The notes under the pieces are model-generated. The model ran no database searches, was not told the DNA's origin, and saw nothing but the letters and a program-made list of their open reading frames with translations. The position numbers were made by a program, and so were the translations under genes. From Micromonospora zingiberis (GTDB lineage Bacteria; Actinomycetota; Actinomycetes; Mycobacteriales; Micromonosporaceae), in NCBI RefSeq assembly GCF_004331455.1, contig NZ_SJJR01000006.1, positions 62,001 through 126,000 on the forward strand: DNA of 64,000 bases, given 5' to 3'. Positions 63,599-64,000 of this stretch are shown piece by piece (the first letter of the stretch is position 1; every line of letters begins with the position of its first letter).

Positions 63599-64000
<402 letters not shown>

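Overview
The window is a 64 kb stretch of very GC-rich (about 72%) actinobacterial chromosome. Frequent GTG starts, high third-position GC, BldM-like, LCP and DUF5319 proteins, and the short intergenic repeats point to Micromonosporaceae (Micromonospora/Salinispora-like). That assignment is inference, not a database result. The region is mostly core genome. From memory and not verified, its gene order resembles the guaB-guaA-pcrA-icmB-sucCD-purNH-folD-mdh region of Streptomyces, and guaB/guaB3/choD-like of Mycobacterium. No rRNA, tRNA, CRISPR array, phage or complete insertion sequence was found.

Layout. 1-12 kb: 3' end of a bldM-type regulator, a DUF5319 protein, guaB, guaB3, an M1-type lipoprotein peptidase, an LCP cell-wall transferase, a secreted protein, a GMC/cholesterol-oxidase-like flavoprotein, guaA and a PspC protein. 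12-21 kb: two tandem double-Nudix proteins, pssA and a fused psd (phosphatidylethanolamine synthesis), and a LiaF/LiaS/LiaR-like envelope-stress module. 21.5-27.5 kb: a five-gene oligopeptide ABC operon. 27.7-35.4 kb: chorismate mutase with a Phe/Tyr-rich leader peptide, pcrA, an ABC-F protein with its own leader peptide, two M23 peptidases and an icmB-like cobalamin subunit. 36-43 kb: sucCD, DUF6350, small membrane proteins, purN-purH. 43-51.5 kb: a GGDEF-EAL protein and a second five-gene oligopeptide operon on the minus strand. 52-57 kb: folD, mdh, a TetR/VOC pair and icd. 57-64 kb: galT, an APS-kinase fusion, a GT2 glycosyltransferase and an ABC exporter cut by the window end.

How the genes work together. 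Purine synthesis (guaA, guaB, purN, purH, with folD supplying formyl-folate precursors) and the TCA cycle (sucCD, mdh, icd) dominate. Envelope functions form a second theme: PE synthesis, LCP, M23, the LiaFSR-like module and the GT2.

The most unusual signals are non-classical. (1) Both oligopeptide operons carry mini-ORF units at the permease/permease and permease/ATPase junctions. Every unit ends in a TGA that overlaps the start codon of the next reading frame, giving a chain of ATGA/GTGA junctions, and the plus-strand units are each exactly 80 nt long. (2) Two candidate regulatory leader peptides precede chorismate mutase and the ABC-F gene. (3) Families of dispersed intergenic inverted repeats occur, five of them with a common GATC-ended stem. 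(4) Several fused or degenerate enzymes are present, including a phosphatidylserine decarboxylase with a Rossmann-like N-terminal extension and an APS kinase carrying an ATP-sulfurylase-like domain that has lost its usual motifs.
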